Of a stretch of DNA of 64,000 nucleotides, positions 62,638-64,000 are shown one piece after another. Position 1 is the first letter of the stretch. Each line of letters starts with the position of its first letter. Origin of the DNA: Granulosicoccus sp963833195 (lineage in GTDB: Bacteria > Pseudomonadota > Gammaproteobacteria > Granulosicoccales > Granulosicoccaceae); assembly GCA_963833195.1 (NCBI GenBank), contig CAWHXF010000027.1, positions 3,100,001 through 3,164,000 of the forward strand, read 5' to 3'. Both the position numbers and the translations under genes were made by a program. The notes beneath the pieces were generated by a model. That model saw nothing but the letters and a program-made list of their open reading frames with translations, ran no database searches and was not told the DNA's origin.

Positions 62638-62984
62638 GGCCCGACGTGCACCACCACCCCGACCTGCTCGCCGGCGGCTGGCGCGACCTGCCGTTCGAGC
62701 CCTTCCGCGAGGGCGTGGAGATCTGCACGCTGCACCCCGGCGAGCCGAGCGTCGCCGTGCTGCGCTACGCGCCCGGCGCGTCGGTGCCGCGCCACCTGCA
62801 CCCGGGACTCGAGACCGTCGTGGTGCTGGACGGCTCGCAGGCCGACGAGCGCGGCGAGTACGGCGCGGGCAGCCTCGTCGTGAACGCCGAGGGCAGCGTC
62901 CACTCGGTGCGCTCCGAGCACGGCTGCGTGGTGCTGATCCAGTGGACGCTGCCGGTGCGCATTCTCGACGAGGAGACGGCTTGA
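62634..62984 (+). CDS. ChrR-like cupin
   Basis: 116 residues from ATG 62634 (ATGA overlap). A single cupin barrel: VPRHLHPGLETVVVLDGSQA (metal-binding His, His, Glu) and GEYGAGSLVVNAEGSVHSVR (His). The family includes ChrR-type anti-sigma cupins and small isomerases. As the last gene of the amide operon it may be an accessory enzyme or a ligand sensor. Confidence 0.8.
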   Translation: MRPDVHHHPDLLAGGWRDLPFEPFREGVEICTLHPGEPSVAVLRYAPGASVPRHLHPGLETVVVLDGSQADERGEYGAGSLVVNAEGSVHSVRSEHGCVVLIQWTLPVRILDEETA

Positions 62985-63045
62985 GCGCCTCTTCGTTCGA
63001 TGAAATCAAGCTTGAAGGGCTCGCGCTCGAGGTCGACTCGAGCCT

Positions 63046-63309
63046 TCACGCCGAAGGGGTCACGAGCTCGTGATCGATCTCGAGCGCCGTCGCGGCTTCG
63101 GCCATGCCCTTGTCCGCGGTCAGGATCCGGGACGCTTCGCGCGAGGCGACGGCCAGGTGCAACGCATCGAGCGTCCGCAGGTTCAGTCCCTCGCGACGTA
63201 TCCAGCGATACGCCGTGTCGTAGTCCTCGCCTTCTATCGGCACGAGCCGATAGAGCCCTGCGCCGACGTGTTCATCGAACACGCAGACTCGTGTCGATGT
63301 AGACCGCAC
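63046..63309 (-). pseudogene. broken PIN-domain toxin of Phd locus
   Basis: The C-terminal half is clear: YRWIRREGLNLRTLDALHLA, VASREASRILTADKGMAEAA. The N-terminus is damaged: the signature VYIDTSL appears in a different frame at the beginning and stops after a few codons, while the frame of the C-terminal half lacks it. About 40-50 residues between the first aspartate and YRLVPIEG, including the conserved glutamate, are missing. So a deletion with frame change has destroyed the toxin; the antitoxin upstream is intact. Confidence 0.7.
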
Positions 63310-63312
63310 CAG

Positions 63313-63546
63313 TCAATAGCGAGCGTTTTCACGGTCCTCGAGCACCGCCTCGCTCAGGGCGCCGTCGATCTGTATCGAATCTCTGAACGCGGCCAGATCC
63401 GGGAATCCGCATTTCGGTTCCCTGGCACCGGACACCAGCCGTACCGGACGGTGGCCGCGACGTTCGATGACGATTTCCTCGCCGCGCTCTGCCCGATCGA
63501 GCAACTCGCTGAACCGGCGCCGCGCTTCGCGTGCGTTGACCTTCAT
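63313..63546 (-). CDS. Phd/YefM-family antitoxin
   Basis: 77 residues from ATG 63546. MKVNAREARRRFSELLDRAE, RGEEIVIERRGHRPVRLV is a canonical Phd domain (NAREARRRFSELL), with an acidic toxin-binding end (GALSEAVLEDRENARY). The palindrome GTGTACAC at 63577-63584 fits the known operator core of this family. Its stop overlaps the start of the PIN gene, which is broken. Confidence 0.88.
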   Translation of the reverse strand: MKVNAREARRRFSELLDRAERGEEIVIERRGHRPVRLVSGAREPKCGFPDLAAFRDSIQIDGALSEAVLEDRENARY

Positions 63547-63576
63547 GACGAGCCCGATCGTTTGCGTACCTAGAAA

Positions 63577-63584
63577 GTGTACAC
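63577..63584 (-). promoter_or_regulatory. Phd-type operator GTGTACAC
   Basis: The perfect 8-bp palindrome GTGTACAC contains the TGTACA core known from Phd-Doc and YefM-YoeB operators. It lies 31 bp upstream of the antitoxin start, in the right place for autorepression. Confidence 0.6.
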
Positions 63585-63620
63585 GTTGTTACCGCGACCG
63601 GCGTACGGGGTTCGGCCCGC

Positions 63621-63893
63621 TCAGGACTCCGGCGGCACGTACCCGCTCACCTGCGTGTGCTCGTCGGTGAACAGGAACTTCTCCATCTCCTCCTCGAGGA
63701 ACTTGCGGGCCTTCGGGTCCACCGGCGTCAGGCGGTACTCGTTGATGAGCATCGTCTGGTGGTTGACCCAGGACTGCCAGGCCTCCTTCGAGACGTTCAG
63801 GTAGATGCGCTTGCCGAGATCCCCGGGATAGGTGGGGCGATCGAGGCCTTCGGCCTCCTTGTTCAGCTTGACGCACTGGACCATGCGGGTCAC
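63621..63893 (-). CDS. yggX: Fe(2+)-trafficking/oxidative damage protection protein YggX
   Basis: 90 residues from GTG 63893, the usual YggX length; ATG 63884 is an alternative start. VQCVKLNKEAEGLDRPTYPG, LGKRIYLNVSKEAW, WVNHQTMLINEYRL are the conserved YggX blocks with the single N-terminal cysteine. The protein protects iron-sulfur clusters from oxidation and is linked to iron traffic. In many gammaproteobacteria it follows mutY, which would lie beyond the end of the window. The 107 bp upstream hold no recognised feature except a second GTACACGTTGT at 63908-63918, also found at 63579-63589. Confidence 0.92.
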   Translation of the reverse strand: MTRMVQCVKLNKEAEGLDRPTYPGDLGKRIYLNVSKEAWQSWVNHQTMLINEYRLTPVDPKARKFLEEEMEKFLFTDEHTQVSGYVPPES

Positions 63894-64000
63894 GTCGGGA
63901 GCTCTCCGTACACGTTGTCTGGGACTTTGGGTAGTGGGGACGGTGCGGCCGTCGCGAAACACCTCCGCCCCCGACAGCGACACCGGTCGCCGTGCACCCC

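Noticed and set aside
1..64000. CRISPR array
   Set aside because: No regularly spaced short direct repeats were seen anywhere in the window, and no cas-like gene.

Overview
The window is GC-rich chromosomal DNA, probably from a gammaproteobacterium. Support comes from YggX, HrpB and YhbY homologues, an encoded CCA on tRNA-Phe, many GTG starts and many 4-nt stop/start overlaps. The lineage below class level cannot be read from the sequence. Coding is uneven: tight operons alternate with stretches of decayed, internally deleted genes and toxin-antitoxin (TA) loci.

Layout. 0-1.2 kb: end of a glutamate-cysteine-ligase-like gene and an M14 zinc carboxypeptidase/deacylase. 1.2-8.8 kb: a decaying stretch with DUF2236, IS91, WYL and GH16 remnants around intact genes for a beta-propeller lipoprotein, a small membrane protein, a GFA protein, a VOC protein and its probable WYL repressor. 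9.0-15.0 kb (minus): a complete BMP-type ABC importer operon with an embedded amidase. 15.4-16.9 kb: broken Uma2, a VapBC-like pair and an AbrB remnant. 16.9-24.5 kb: ThrE-like exporter, DUF1523 protein, large SNF2 helicase, GGEEF cyclase. 24.5-30 kb: an 88-bp direct repeat of the hrpB tail, a 270-bp MITE-like element, YhbY, small conserved proteins and HrpB. 30-32.8 kb: an AAA/SF1 helicase broken at both ends.

34.76-47.17 kb: a probable genomic island. An intact tRNA-Phe(GAA) lies at the right end and a degenerate copy of its 3' 54 nt lies at the left end, in the same orientation, as expected for integration at a tRNA 3' end. Cargo: a PIN/antitoxin pair, a PLD-helicase-DUF3427 protein, a winged-helix plus nucleotidyltransferase pair, an EVE-like HNH nuclease, an AlbA_2/HATPase regulator, a Fic protein, an AbrB-PIN pair, and remnants of an excisionase-like antitoxin and an ADP-ribosylglycohydrolase. 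I see no integrase. A second AlbA_2/HATPase gene lies just outside the left end. More TA loci follow at 47.3-48.9 kb.

49-63 kb: an oligopeptide-type ABC operon (minus), then a divergent LysR gene and a plus-strand operon with BMP binding protein, two permeases, a formamidase-like nitrilase, an isochorismatase-fold hydrolase, a duplicated-ATPase protein, a second such hydrolase and a cupin. This looks like uptake plus stepwise hydrolysis of a nitrogen-rich amide or ureide. Six genes between 53.5 and 61.2 kb each carry one 1-nt indel in a G/C run of 3-4, so sequencing error and decay must be separated before these are called pseudogenes. The window ends with a Phd antitoxin, a broken PIN gene and yggX.
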